A DNA stretch of 64,000 nucleotides from the NCBI RefSeq assembly GCF_030504985.1, contig NZ_JASERU010000002.1:248001-312000 (forward strand). The letters run 5' to 3'. Each line of letters opens with the position of its first letter. Position 1 is the first letter of the stretch. Below, one piece after another: positions 18,601 to 25,560 of this stretch. The DNA is from Fulvimonas sp. R45. Its GTDB lineage: Bacteria > Pseudomonadota > Gammaproteobacteria > Xanthomonadales > Rhodanobacteraceae. Under the pieces are notes generated by a model. That model saw only the letters and a program-made list of their open reading frames with translations. It was not told the DNA's origin and did not search any database. The translations under genes were made by a program, and so were the position numbers.

Positions 18601-18702
18601 GTCGGTGCGCACCAGGCGCCACGGGTCCGTCCCGCCGGCGGCGGGGGTGCCGGCCTCCTCGGCGCGGACGGTGGCGGACGACGACACATCACGATGCTGC
18701 AC
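15661..18702 (-). CDS. Bifunctional GH65 disaccharide phosphorylase / beta-phosphoglucomutase fusion
   Basis: A 1013-residue fusion. Residues about 30-770 are a GH65 phosphorylase: GHYFWDAEAFVLP, general acid Glu in VTGPDEYTALVDNN, and the phosphate-binding loop HDSTLSAS. Residues about 785-1010 are a HAD-family beta-phosphoglucomutase with nucleophile motif FDLDGVLADTA, ASASRN and the KPDPEIFL acid motif. The first half would split an alpha-glucosyl disaccharide with phosphate to beta-glucose 1-phosphate; the second converts this to glucose 6-phosphate, both in the cytosol. No signal peptide. GTG 18702 has AAGGGG eight bases upstream. It is the first gene of the leftward island operon, 64 bases downstream of the -10 element. 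Phosphorylase specificity (trehalose, maltose, kojibiose, nigerose) is not determined. Confidence 0.9.
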   Translation of the reverse strand: MQHRDVSSSATVRAEEAGTPAAGGTDPWRLVRTDHDPTRAAHHESLFALANGTLGVRGGLEEAPSPSQGSFLTGVWERTPIEYHERFPGFARHTDTRLPVADGTRIALWLDGQPVDLAAGEWLDFEQALDLRAGALNRRLRWRSPAGATVQVEAERIVPWRAPGLLCIRYRVRSLDYRGPLALDSVLAADNAAAGQGDDPRIGARVDGGLSLTGASADAAAASVCQSTRRSGIRLACTQRHRLPGAALAFEAADTDAHGARQRYVATLAPGDCATLEKYVAYAWSEPGEDIAETVLLDAAAATLAQALEQSFDRHLERQAEACAAFWRAADLAIDGDPAAELALRVNLFHLRQSTAPDGRGSAAAKSLTGEGYEGHYFWDAEAFVLPALACLAPELARGMLEYRVRMLERARAHAREMNHARGALYPWRTIGGDECSAYFPSGSAQYHINAAIAFALRLYVDATGDTGLLLDGGAEMLVETARLWLEAGHYSPRQGGAFCIRQVTGPDEYTALVDNNHYTNRMAQRHLRHAAATADWLAREHPADWAALAARIALGGDEVDAWRRAADAMYLPVDARLQVFPQDDTFLDKPRLPDALRDATRHGPLLLRLHPLTIYRHQVCKQADVLQAFVLAGDYADRAAKRRNFDYYEGVTVHDSTLSASTFGIVAAEVGHADKAWRYFREALRVDLDDLHGNTAHGVHLAAMGGSWMGLAWGFGGLRCHDGTLAFAPTLPAAWRGYRFGLRWRGRQLRVAVHAGCAEYTLLDGEPLAIRHHGRALTLHAGRPAVLPLSGRTRFPQPFKAVVFDLDGVLADTATVHHAAWKKLADEIGLPFDDAVGERLKGVDRRASLEILLERSPRVYTEAEKEALAARKNAYYREQIERFGPGHLLPGARAAVESVRRAGLKTALASASRNAPLLLERLGIAGLFDYVVDAGRIARAKPDPEIFLAAAAGLGLTPADCLGVEDAAAGVAAIHAAGMAAVGIGSGPALAEADRQLPDIAAFDIGQFATSA

Positions 18703-18765
18703 GCGGAGCCCCTTGGCTGGTTGCCGGACCCGGCCGGCGCGTCGGCCCGGGGGCCGTTCGGGCGG

Positions 18766-18794
18766 AGCATACGGACGAATGATATCGATATCAA
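18766..18794 (-). promoter_or_regulatory. Sigma-70 promoter of the leftward sugar operon
   Basis: On the minus strand TTGATA (18794-18789, five of six consensus bases) and TATGCT (18771-18766, four of six) are separated by exactly 17 bases. The -35 hexamer and spacer lie inside the operator palindrome, so a bound LacI-family repressor would block polymerase. Confidence 0.7.
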
Positions 18795-18809
18795 GTTATC
18801 GATATCATT
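18778..18809. promoter_or_regulatory. LacI-family operator palindrome between sugar operon and lacI
   Basis: AATGATATCGATA (18778-18790) and its exact reverse complement TATCGATATCATT (18797-18809) flank a 6-base spacer. Each arm carries a GATATCGATATC-like element with the central CG typical of LacI-family operators. The site is an AT-rich island in a 70% GC region, midway between the divergent GH65-PGM and LacI genes, and overlaps the promoter of the former. Confidence 0.75.
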
Positions 18810-18986
18810 TCTTCACATGGCGATGTGGAACATGGGTGCCGCGCAGGCGACGGCGCCGTGAGGACGCCTGTGCGTGGCCGCATCGCGCCGCCAGGGGAAG
18901 GCCGGCGGCGGGGCCGACGGGGCGCCGTGGCTCGATTGAATGCCTGCCGGCGGCGGGCGACACTGGCCGCCGACCGATCCACCAGC

Positions 18987-20012
18987 ATGCGAGGGCAGGG
19001 AGTGAGTTCCGCCAAGAAAAAGCAGCCGGCCGCGGCGCGGCCCAGCCCCACCATGGCGGACCTGGCCAAGCTGGCGGGGGTGTCCAAGATCACCGTGTCG
19101 CGGGCGCTGGCCGACAGCCCGCTGGTCTCGCCGGACACGCGCGAGCGGATCCAGGCGCTGGCGCGCAAGCAGGGCTACAAGCTCAACGTCAGCGCGCGCA
19201 ACCTGCGCCTGCGGCGCAGCCACACGGTGGCGGTGATCGTGGAGATGCAGCCGTCCTCCAGCCGCACCATGTGGGATCCCTATCCGCTGTCATTGCTGGG
19301 CGGCATCTCGCAGGAACTGACCTCGGCCGGCTACAGCGTGCTGCTGACCACCCGCCAGGGCGCGGCCGACGCCGCGGTGCAGGCCGCCGACGGGGTGATC
19401 CTGCTCGGCCAGGGCGAGCGCGAGGACGCGGTGCGGCTGTACGACAAGATGGGCCTGCCGATGGTGGTGTGGGGCGCGCGCGGCGACCGCGACAACCACA
19501 TCGTGGTGGGCAGCGACAACCGCCAGGGCGGCATCAGCGTGGCCGAGCGCTTCCTGTCGATCGGCCGCCGCCACCCGGTGTTCATCGGCAACTCAGAGCA
19601 TCCCGAGATGGCGCAGCGCCTGCACGGCTTCGTCGACGAGCTGGCCGGCCAGGGCATCAAGCCGCTGCTGCTGCAGCGGGTGGACTGGACGCTGGATTCG
19701 GGCGCCGACGCGGTGCGCTCGCTGGCCGCGCGCAAGGTGCGCTTCGACGCCATCTTCGCCTGCAGCGACCTGCTGGCGATGGGGGCGATCCGCGCACTGG
19801 TGGAACTGGGCCTGTCGGTGCCCAACGACGTCTCGGTGGTGGGCTACGACGACACCCCGCTGGGCGCCAGCTTCCTGCCGCCGCTGTCCAGCGTGCGGCA
19901 GAACTGGCAGGAGGGCGGCGTGCTGCTGGCGCGCAAGGTGCTGGCGCTGATCCAGGGCCAGGCGGTGAGCTCGCAGATGCTGCCGACCTCGTTGATCGTG
20001 CGGGCGACGTGA
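18987..20012 (+). CDS. LacI-family transcriptional regulator of the sugar island
   Basis: Helix-turn-helix (TMADLAKLAGVSKITVSRAL) followed by the hinge helix NVSARNLRL and a periplasmic-binding-protein-like effector domain ending with VGYDDTPLGASFLPPLSSVR. About 341 residues from ATG 18987; GTG 19002 or ATG 19053 are possible starts and would leave the HTH intact. Divergent from the GH65-PGM gene with the palindromic operator between them, so it most likely represses the operon, and perhaps itself, until a sugar inducer binds. It is the only rightward gene in the island and converges on pilS, whose stop codon is 26 bases beyond its own. Confidence 0.85.
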   Translation: MRGQGVSSAKKKQPAAARPSPTMADLAKLAGVSKITVSRALADSPLVSPDTRERIQALARKQGYKLNVSARNLRLRRSHTVAVIVEMQPSSSRTMWDPYPLSLLGGISQELTSAGYSVLLTTRQGAADAAVQAADGVILLGQGEREDAVRLYDKMGLPMVVWGARGDRDNHIVVGSDNRQGGISVAERFLSIGRRHPVFIGNSEHPEMAQRLHGFVDELAGQGIKPLLLQRVDWTLDSGADAVRSLAARKVRFDAIFACSDLLAMGAIRALVELGLSVPNDVSVVGYDDTPLGASFLPPLSSVRQNWQEGGVLLARKVLALIQGQAVSSQMLPTSLIVRAT

Positions 20013-20037
20013 TGCCGCGCCGGGCGCAGCCTCCGGG

Positions 20038-21669
20038 CTAGCCGGCCGCCTCGGCGACGCGCGCCGGCGGCGCCAGCAGCAGCCGGAAGCAGCTGCCGCC
20101 GCCGGCCACGCGCACGTATTCCAGCGCGGCCTGGTTGGCCTCGCTCATCTGCCGCGCCAGGTACAGGCCCAGGCCGGTGCCGTATTCGTGGGTGGTGTAG
20201 AACGGCTCGAACATCTGCGCCGCCACCTTGGGCGGGATGCCGGGGCCGCGGTCGATCACCTCCAGGATCGGCTCGCCGTGCTCGCCCAGCCGCGACACCA
20301 CGATCACGCGCGCCGGCTCGCCCGGCATGCGGCCGTAGCGCAGCGCGTTCTGCACCAGGTTCCACACCACCTGCTGCAGCTGCTGCGGGTCGGCCACGGC
20401 GGTGACCCGGCTGTGGCCGGCGACGGGGCGCAGCGTGTCGCTGCCGATGTCGTTGCCCTGCAGGTACTCGGCCACGAAATCGCTGGCCCAGCGGCCCAGG
20501 TCCAGCGTTTCCGGCCGCGAGCGCTCGCGCCGCGACAGCTGCAGGATGTTCTCGATGATCTCGTTGAGCCGGCCGCAGTGGTTGTTGATGATCTCCACCA
20601 TGCGCTGGTCGCCGTCCTTCATGTCGGGCGACTCGGCCAGCAGCTGCGCGGAGTAGCGGATCGCCGCCAGCGGGTTGCGGATCTCGTGCGCGATGGAAGC
20701 CGACAGCCGGCCCAGCGAACTGAGCGTCAGCTCCTCGGCGCGGCGCGAGACCAGCGAGGTGTCGTCGAGGAAGATCAACACCAGCGAGTCGTCGCCCGGC
20801 GCGAGGCGGGAGAAGCGCGGCACCACCTCGGGCACGCCGTCGGCGAGCTGGGTGGCGGTCTCGTCCAGCTTGCCCGAGGTCATCCAGTGGTACAGGCGGC
20901 GCGACAGCTCCGGCGCCAGCCGGCCCAGGTCGCGCTGGTCGGCGGAGGGGTTGCCCAGCAGCATCCAGGCCGATTCGTTGATCTGGTGGATGCGGTTGGC
21001 GTCGTCCACCAGCAGCACGCCGGTCTTCATGCGGCGGATGATCAGCTCGTTGACCTGCGACAGGTTGGCCAGGTCGATGCTGCGCTGCTCGGCCAGCGCC
21101 TCGGTGGCGCGCATCTGCCGGCTCAGCACGTTGCACAGCGCCACGATGGCGAAGTAGGCCAGCCCGAACAGGCTGGACTCGAGCAGGTTGTGGTCGTCCG
21201 CCGCCCCCGTCGCCGGCAGTTCGAGCAGGGTGTGGCCGATCAGCCCCAGCGTGGCCAGCAGCGCGGCGAAGAAGGCCGCCATGCGCAGCGGCAGCAGCAG
21301 CGCGCCGGCGGCCAGGTTCACCGCCAGCATCATCTCGATGCCGATGCGCGCATTGCCCATGGCGACCACGGCCAGCACGGCGGCCAGCACGTCCACGGCC
21401 AGCACCGCCGACACCAGCAGCCGCACGCGCGGCAGCACCAGCCGCAGCGCCGGCAGCGCCAGCACCGCGAACAGCAGGTACAGCAGCCCCGCGGCGCGCG
21501 CCAGCGCGGCGTCCTGCGGGCGGGTCCAGCCGGCGCCCTGCGGGCTGAAGGCCAGGCCGGTGTAGATCAGCGCCTGTGCCAGCCGGAAATAGCCCAGGAA
21601 CAGCAGCTCGTGGCGCACCGTGCCCTGGGGGGCGGTGCGGGGCGGTACGGCGGAGGCGCGGCTGGACAC
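20038..21669 (-). CDS. pilS: Type IV pilus sensor histidine kinase PilS
   Basis: About 543 residues. The first 170 hold six hydrophobic segments, followed by a PAS-like region (VDDANRIHQINES). Then come the phospho-acceptor helix SASIAHEIRNPLAAI (His) and the ATPase domain with NLVQNALRYG, DRGPGIPP and YGTGLGL. This is the PilS layout: a polytopic sensor without a periplasmic domain. Start is uncertain; GTG 21669 was chosen as it directly precedes the first helix. Cognate partner is PilR, here displaced by about 17 kb. Divergent from sucC, an arrangement also known in Xanthomonas (recalled). Confidence 0.85.
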   Translation of the reverse strand: MSSRASAVPPRTAPQGTVRHELLFLGYFRLAQALIYTGLAFSPQGAGWTRPQDAALARAAGLLYLLFAVLALPALRLVLPRVRLLVSAVLAVDVLAAVLAVVAMGNARIGIEMMLAVNLAAGALLLPLRMAAFFAALLATLGLIGHTLLELPATGAADDHNLLESSLFGLAYFAIVALCNVLSRQMRATEALAEQRSIDLANLSQVNELIIRRMKTGVLLVDDANRIHQINESAWMLLGNPSADQRDLGRLAPELSRRLYHWMTSGKLDETATQLADGVPEVVPRFSRLAPGDDSLVLIFLDDTSLVSRRAEELTLSSLGRLSASIAHEIRNPLAAIRYSAQLLAESPDMKDGDQRMVEIINNHCGRLNEIIENILQLSRRERSRPETLDLGRWASDFVAEYLQGNDIGSDTLRPVAGHSRVTAVADPQQLQQVVWNLVQNALRYGRMPGEPARVIVVSRLGEHGEPILEVIDRGPGIPPKVAAQMFEPFYTTHEYGTGLGLYLARQMSEANQAALEYVRVAGGGSCFRLLLAPPARVAEAAG

Positions 21670-21945
21670 GGCAAGCACTCGGCGGCAGGGCGTCCCGCCA
21701 GTGTATCGGCAGCGGCTGCGACGCCGCCATGCGGCGCGGGCGCGGGGCCTTCGATCCATGCCCCTTTCCTTGGCGGCCCGCTTCCACGAAAATAGGCGGC
21801 CGTATTGCGCGGTTCCCGCCATGCCGAGGCATGGCCGCGGCGCATGCATGCCGGCAGCGCGTCCCGAACCGCCGTCCGTTTCCCAGCCCGCGCCGCGTGT
21901 CTTCCGCGCGAGGCCGATCCTTCCCCCGTTCGCCCGAGGTATCGA

Positions 21946-23106
21946 ATGAATTTCCACGAGTACCAGGCCAAAGAATTGTTCGCGCAGTACGGTGTGACCG
22001 TGCCGCCGGGCAAGGTCGCCAACTCCCCCGACGCCGCCGTCGACGCCGCCAAGGCGCTGGGCGGTTCCCAATGGATGGTCAAGGCGCAGATCCACGCCGG
22101 CGGCCGCGGCAAGGCCGGCGGCGTCAAGTTCTGCAAGAGCCTGGACGAGGTGCACGCTGCCGCCAAGGGCATGCTGGGCACCCGCATGGCCACCTACCAG
22201 TCGGCGGGCCGCGCGCTGCCGGTGAACCTGGTGCTGGTGACCGACGCCACCGACATCGCCAAGGAGCTGTACCTGTCGGTGCTGGTGGACCGCGACAGCA
22301 AGGCCATCTCCTTCATCGCCTCCAAGCACGGCGGCGTGGACATCGAGCAGGTGGCGAAGGAGACCCCGGAGGACATCCACACCATCGTGGTGGACTTCGT
22401 GGAAGGCCTGCAGCCGTACCAGTGCCGCCAGCTCGGCTTCGCGATGGACCTGAACCCGAAGCAGGTCGGCCAGCTGACCAGGATCATGCTGGGCCTGTAC
22501 AGGCTGTTCAACGAGAAGGACCTGTCGCTGGTCGAGCTGAACCCGCTGGCGATCCTCGCCGACGGCTCGCTGGCCGCGCTCGACGGCAAGGTCAACTCCG
22601 ACGACAACGCCGAGTTCCGCCACCCCGAACTGGCCGCCATGCGCGACCTGACCCAGGAAGACGCGGCCGAGGCGGCCGCGGTGCAGAACAACCTCAACTA
22701 CGTGACCATGGACGGCTCGATCGGCTGCATGGTCAACGGCGCGGGCCTGGCCATGGCCACCATGGACGTGATCAAGCTGGCGGGCGGCGAGCCGGCCAAC
22801 TTCCTCGACGTGGGCGGCGGCGCCACCAAGGAGCGCGTCACCGAGGCGTTCAAGCTGATCCTCTCCTCCGACAAGGTGAAGGCCATCCTGGTCAACATCT
22901 TCGGTGGCATCGTGCGTTGCGACCTGATCGCCGAAGGCATCATCGCCGCGGTGAAGGAAGTGGGCCTGACCATCCCGGTGGTGGTGCGCCTGCAGGGCAC
23001 CAACGTGGAGCAGGGCCGCGCGCTGCTGGCCAATTCCGGTTTGGCGATCACGCCGGCCGACGATCTCAACGACGCGGCGCAGAAAGCCGTGGCCGCCGCG
23101 AAGTGA
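21946..23106 (+). CDS. sucC: Succinyl-CoA synthetase beta subunit
   Basis: 386 residues beginning [17 protein letters not shown], the standard SucC N-terminus, with an ATP-grasp domain ([16 protein letters not shown]), LNPLAI, and the C-terminal [10 protein letters not shown] phosphohistidine-interacting segment. It couples succinyl-CoA cleavage to nucleotide triphosphate formation in the TCA cycle, in the cytosol, as a complex with SucD. GAGG lies six bases before ATG 21946. sucD follows after 14 bases. The 276-base gap upstream, shared with divergent pilS, should hold both promoters; none is obvious. Confidence 0.97.
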   Translation: MNFHEYQAKELFAQYGVTVPPGKVANSPDAAVDAAKALGGSQWMVKAQIHAGGRGKAGGVKFCKSLDEVHAAAKGMLGTRMATYQSAGRALPVNLVLVTDATDIAKELYLSVLVDRDSKAISFIASKHGGVDIEQVAKETPEDIHTIVVDFVEGLQPYQCRQLGFAMDLNPKQVGQLTRIMLGLYRLFNEKDLSLVELNPLAILADGSLAALDGKVNSDDNAEFRHPELAAMRDLTQEDAAEAAAVQNNLNYVTMDGSIGCMVNGAGLAMATMDVIKLAGGEPANFLDVGGGATKERVTEAFKLILSSDKVKAILVNIFGGIVRCDLIAEGIIAAVKEVGLTIPVVVRLQGTNVEQGRALLANSGLAITPADDLNDAAQKAVAAAK

Positions 23107-23120
23107 GGAGCAATTAAGAC

Positions 23121-23993
23121 ATGAGCGTTCTCGTCAACAAGCACACCAAGGTCCTCGTGCAGGGCTTCACCGGCCAGCAGGGCACCTTCCACGCGCAGCA
23201 GGCGCTGGACTACGGCACCCAGGTCGTCGGCGGCGTCACCCCGGGCAAGGGTGGCAGCGAGCACATCGGCCTGCCGGTCTTCAACTCGGTGGACGAAGCC
23301 GTCGCCGAGACCGGCGCCGACGCCTCGGTCATCTTCGTGCCGCCGCCGTTCGCGGCCGATTCCATCCTGGAAGCCATCGACGCCGGCATCCGCGTGATCG
23401 TGGCGATCACCGAGGGCATCCCGGTGCTGGACATGCTGCGGGTGAAGAACGTGCTGCAGCAGCATCCGGAAACCGTGCTGATCGGGCCGAACTGCCCCGG
23501 CATCATCACCCCGGGCGAGTGCAAGATCGGCATCATGCCGGGCCACATCCATAAGCCGGGCAAGGTCGGCATCGTGTCGCGCTCGGGCACGCTGACCTAC
23601 GAAGCCGTGTTCCAGACCACCAACGAGGGCCTGGGCCAGTCCACCTGCATCGGCATCGGCGGCGACCCGATCAACGGCCTCAACTTCATCGACTGCCTGA
23701 AGCTGTTCCAGGACGATCCGCAGACCGAGGGCATCATCATGGTCGGCGAGATCGGCGGCAGCGCCGAGGAAGACGCCGCCGAGTTCATCGGCGAGTACGT
23801 CAAGAAGCCGGTGGTGTCCTTCATCGCCGGCGCCTCGGCCCCGGCCGGCAAGCGCATGGGCCACGCCGGCGCGATCATCTCCGGCGGCAAGGGCACGGCG
23901 GCGGCGAAGTTCGCCGCGCTGGAGAAGGCCGGCGTCACCACGGTGAAGTCCCCGGCCGACCTCGGCAAGACGCTTGCCGGACTGATGAAGTAA
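23121..23993 (+). CDS. sucD: Succinyl-CoA synthetase alpha subunit
   Basis: 290 residues. CoA-binding Rossmann domain ([18 protein letters not shown]) at the N-terminus, [17 protein letters not shown], and the active-site phosphohistidine in [12 protein letters not shown]. It forms the catalytic complex with SucC. GAGGAG lies about ten bases before ATG 23121. A strong rho-independent terminator follows at 24013-24046, closing the two-gene operon. Confidence 0.97.
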   Translation: MSVLVNKHTKVLVQGFTGQQGTFHAQQALDYGTQVVGGVTPGKGGSEHIGLPVFNSVDEAVAETGADASVIFVPPPFAADSILEAIDAGIRVIVAITEGIPVLDMLRVKNVLQQHPETVLIGPNCPGIITPGECKIGIMPGHIHKPGKVGIVSRSGTLTYEAVFQTTNEGLGQSTCIGIGGDPINGLNFIDCLKLFQDDPQTEGIIMVGEIGGSAEEDAAEFIGEYVKKPVVSFIAGASAPAGKRMGHAGAIISGGKGTAAAKFAALEKAGVTTVKSPADLGKTLAGLMK

Positions 23994-24012
23994 GCGGTTC
24001 CGTACCGCAGAT

Positions 24013-24046
24013 GCAAAGGCCGCGCCTCGTCGCGGCCTTTGCTTTT
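24013..24046 (+). terminator. Rho-independent terminator after sucD
   Basis: GCAAAGGCCGCG (24013-24024) pairs perfectly with CGCGGCCTTTGC (24031-24042) over a 6-base loop and is followed by TTTTC. It lies 20 bases downstream of the sucD stop codon. Confidence 0.9.
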
Positions 24047-24066
24047 CTGGCTGATGGGCGACGGTT

Positions 24067-24169
24067 CCGTTCGCCCTGAGCGTAGGCCCGCAGGGCCGGA
24101 GTCGAAGGGCATGGAACGCAGTCGCTTCGACTCCGCTTGCTGGCGCAAGCTACGCTCAGCACGAACGGG
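24067..24169. repeat. Dispersed inverted repeat between sucD and bioA
   Basis: The left arm starts CCGTTCGCCCTGAGCGTAG and runs to GGAGTCGAAG (24067-24107). The right arm starts CTTCGACTCC and ends CTACGCTCAGCACGAACGGG (24125-24169). The arms are imperfect reverse complements around a short loop. The GTCGAAG/CGCTGAGCGTA style is a known dispersed hairpin type in Xanthomonads (recalled). No gene lies here. Confidence 0.8.
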
Positions 24170-24203
24170 ATCGAGGCCGTTCCCGTTTTCCCGGAGCGTA
24201 GAG

Positions 24204-25490
24204 ATGCTCACCGATCCCTTCGACCAGGCCCACCTCTGGCACCCCTACAGCGCCCCGGGAGGCCTGCCCGCACTGAAGGTGGCGCGCGCCGAGGGCGTGC
24301 ACCTGGAGCTGGCCGACGGCACGCGCCTGATCGACGGCATGGCGTCGTGGTGGTGCGCCATCCACGGCTACAACCACCCGGCGTTGAACCGGGCGGCCGT
24401 CGACCAGCTTGGCCGGATGTCCCACGTGATGTTCGGCGGGCTCACCCATGAGCCGGCCATCGAGCTGGGCAGGCTGCTGCTCGACATCGTGCCGAAGGGG
24501 CTGGACGCGGTCTTCTACGCCGATTCCGGCTCGGTGGCGGTGGAGGCGGCGCTGAAGATGGCGATCCAGTACCAGCACGCCAGGGGCCGGCCCGGCAAGG
24601 CCAACGTCGCCACCGTGCGCTCGGGCTACCACGGTGACACCTGGAACGCGATGTCGGTCTGCGATCCGGTGACCGGCATGCACGGCCTGTTCGGCCCGGC
24701 GTTGCCGCGGCGCCTGTTCGTGCCCGCGCCGCGCACGCCGTTCGGCGACGAGTGGGACGACGACGACATCGCGCCGGTGGCGCAGCTGTTCGCCGGGCGC
24801 GCGGACGAGATCGCCGCCTTCATCATCGAGCCGGTGGTGCAGGGCGCGGGCGGCATGCGCTTCTACCACCCGCGCTACCTCGCCGAACTGGCGCGGCTGT
24901 GCCGCGAGCACGAGGTGCTGCTGGTCTGCGACGAGATCGCCACCGGCTTCGGCCGCAGCGGCCGGCTGTTCGCCTCGGAGTGGGCCGGCGTCACGCCCGA
25001 CATCCTGTGCCTGGGCAAGGCGCTCACCGGCGGCTACCTGACCCTGGCGGCCACGCTGTGCACGCGCGACGTCGCCGACACGATCGCCGCTGGCGAGCCC
25101 GGCGTGTTCATGCACGGCCCCACCTTCATGGCCAACCCGTTGGCCTGCGCGGTGGCGCTGGCTTCGACCCGATTGCTGCTGGCGCAGGACTGGCAAGGCC
25201 GGATCGCCGCCATCGAGCGCACGCTGGCCGCAGGCCTCGCCCCCGCGCGCGAGCTGCCGCAGGTGGCCGAGGTGCGCGTGCTGGGCGCCATCGGCGTGAT
25301 CGAGCTGGTTGCGCCGGTACGCCTGGAGCGCATCCGGCAGCGCATGCTGGCGCAAGGCATCTGGATCCGCCCGTTCGGCAAGCTGGTCTACGTGATGCCG
25401 CCCTACGTGATCGGCGCGGCTGAGCTGCAGCGCCTGTGCGAAGGCATGCGGGCGCTGGTGGAAAGCCTCGGTGCCGACGACCTGCGCTGA
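24204..25490 (+). CDS. bioA: Adenosylmethionine-8-amino-7-oxononanoate aminotransferase
   Basis: 428-residue class-III PLP aminotransferase. LWHPYSA near the N-terminus, [40 protein letters not shown], and the PLP lysine in [10 protein letters not shown] are all BioA signatures. It transfers the amino group of S-adenosylmethionine to KAPA to form DAPA in biotin synthesis, in the cytosol. GGAG lies about eight bases before ATG 24204. It stands alone rather than in a bio cluster within this window. Confidence 0.95.
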   Translation: MLTDPFDQAHLWHPYSAPGGLPALKVARAEGVHLELADGTRLIDGMASWWCAIHGYNHPALNRAAVDQLGRMSHVMFGGLTHEPAIELGRLLLDIVPKGLDAVFYADSGSVAVEAALKMAIQYQHARGRPGKANVATVRSGYHGDTWNAMSVCDPVTGMHGLFGPALPRRLFVPAPRTPFGDEWDDDDIAPVAQLFAGRADEIAAFIIEPVVQGAGGMRFYHPRYLAELARLCREHEVLLVCDEIATGFGRSGRLFASEWAGVTPDILCLGKALTGGYLTLAATLCTRDVADTIAAGEPGVFMHGPTFMANPLACAVALASTRLLLAQDWQGRIAAIERTLAAGLAPARELPQVAEVRVLGAIGVIELVAPVRLERIRQRMLAQGIWIRPFGKLVYVMPPYVIGAAELQRLCEGMRALVESLGADDLR

Positions 25491-25560
25491 ACCTGGCCGA
25501 CATCCGGGCGGGTCCCGGCGCCACTAGAATGTGCCTCCCCCTCCCGCCGCTTGCACGCCC

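Noticed and set aside
3090-20037. Integrase-bearing genomic island or prophage
   Set aside because: No integrase, transposase, tRNA gene or flanking direct repeats seen, and base composition matches the neighbours; insertion is inferred from gene order alone.
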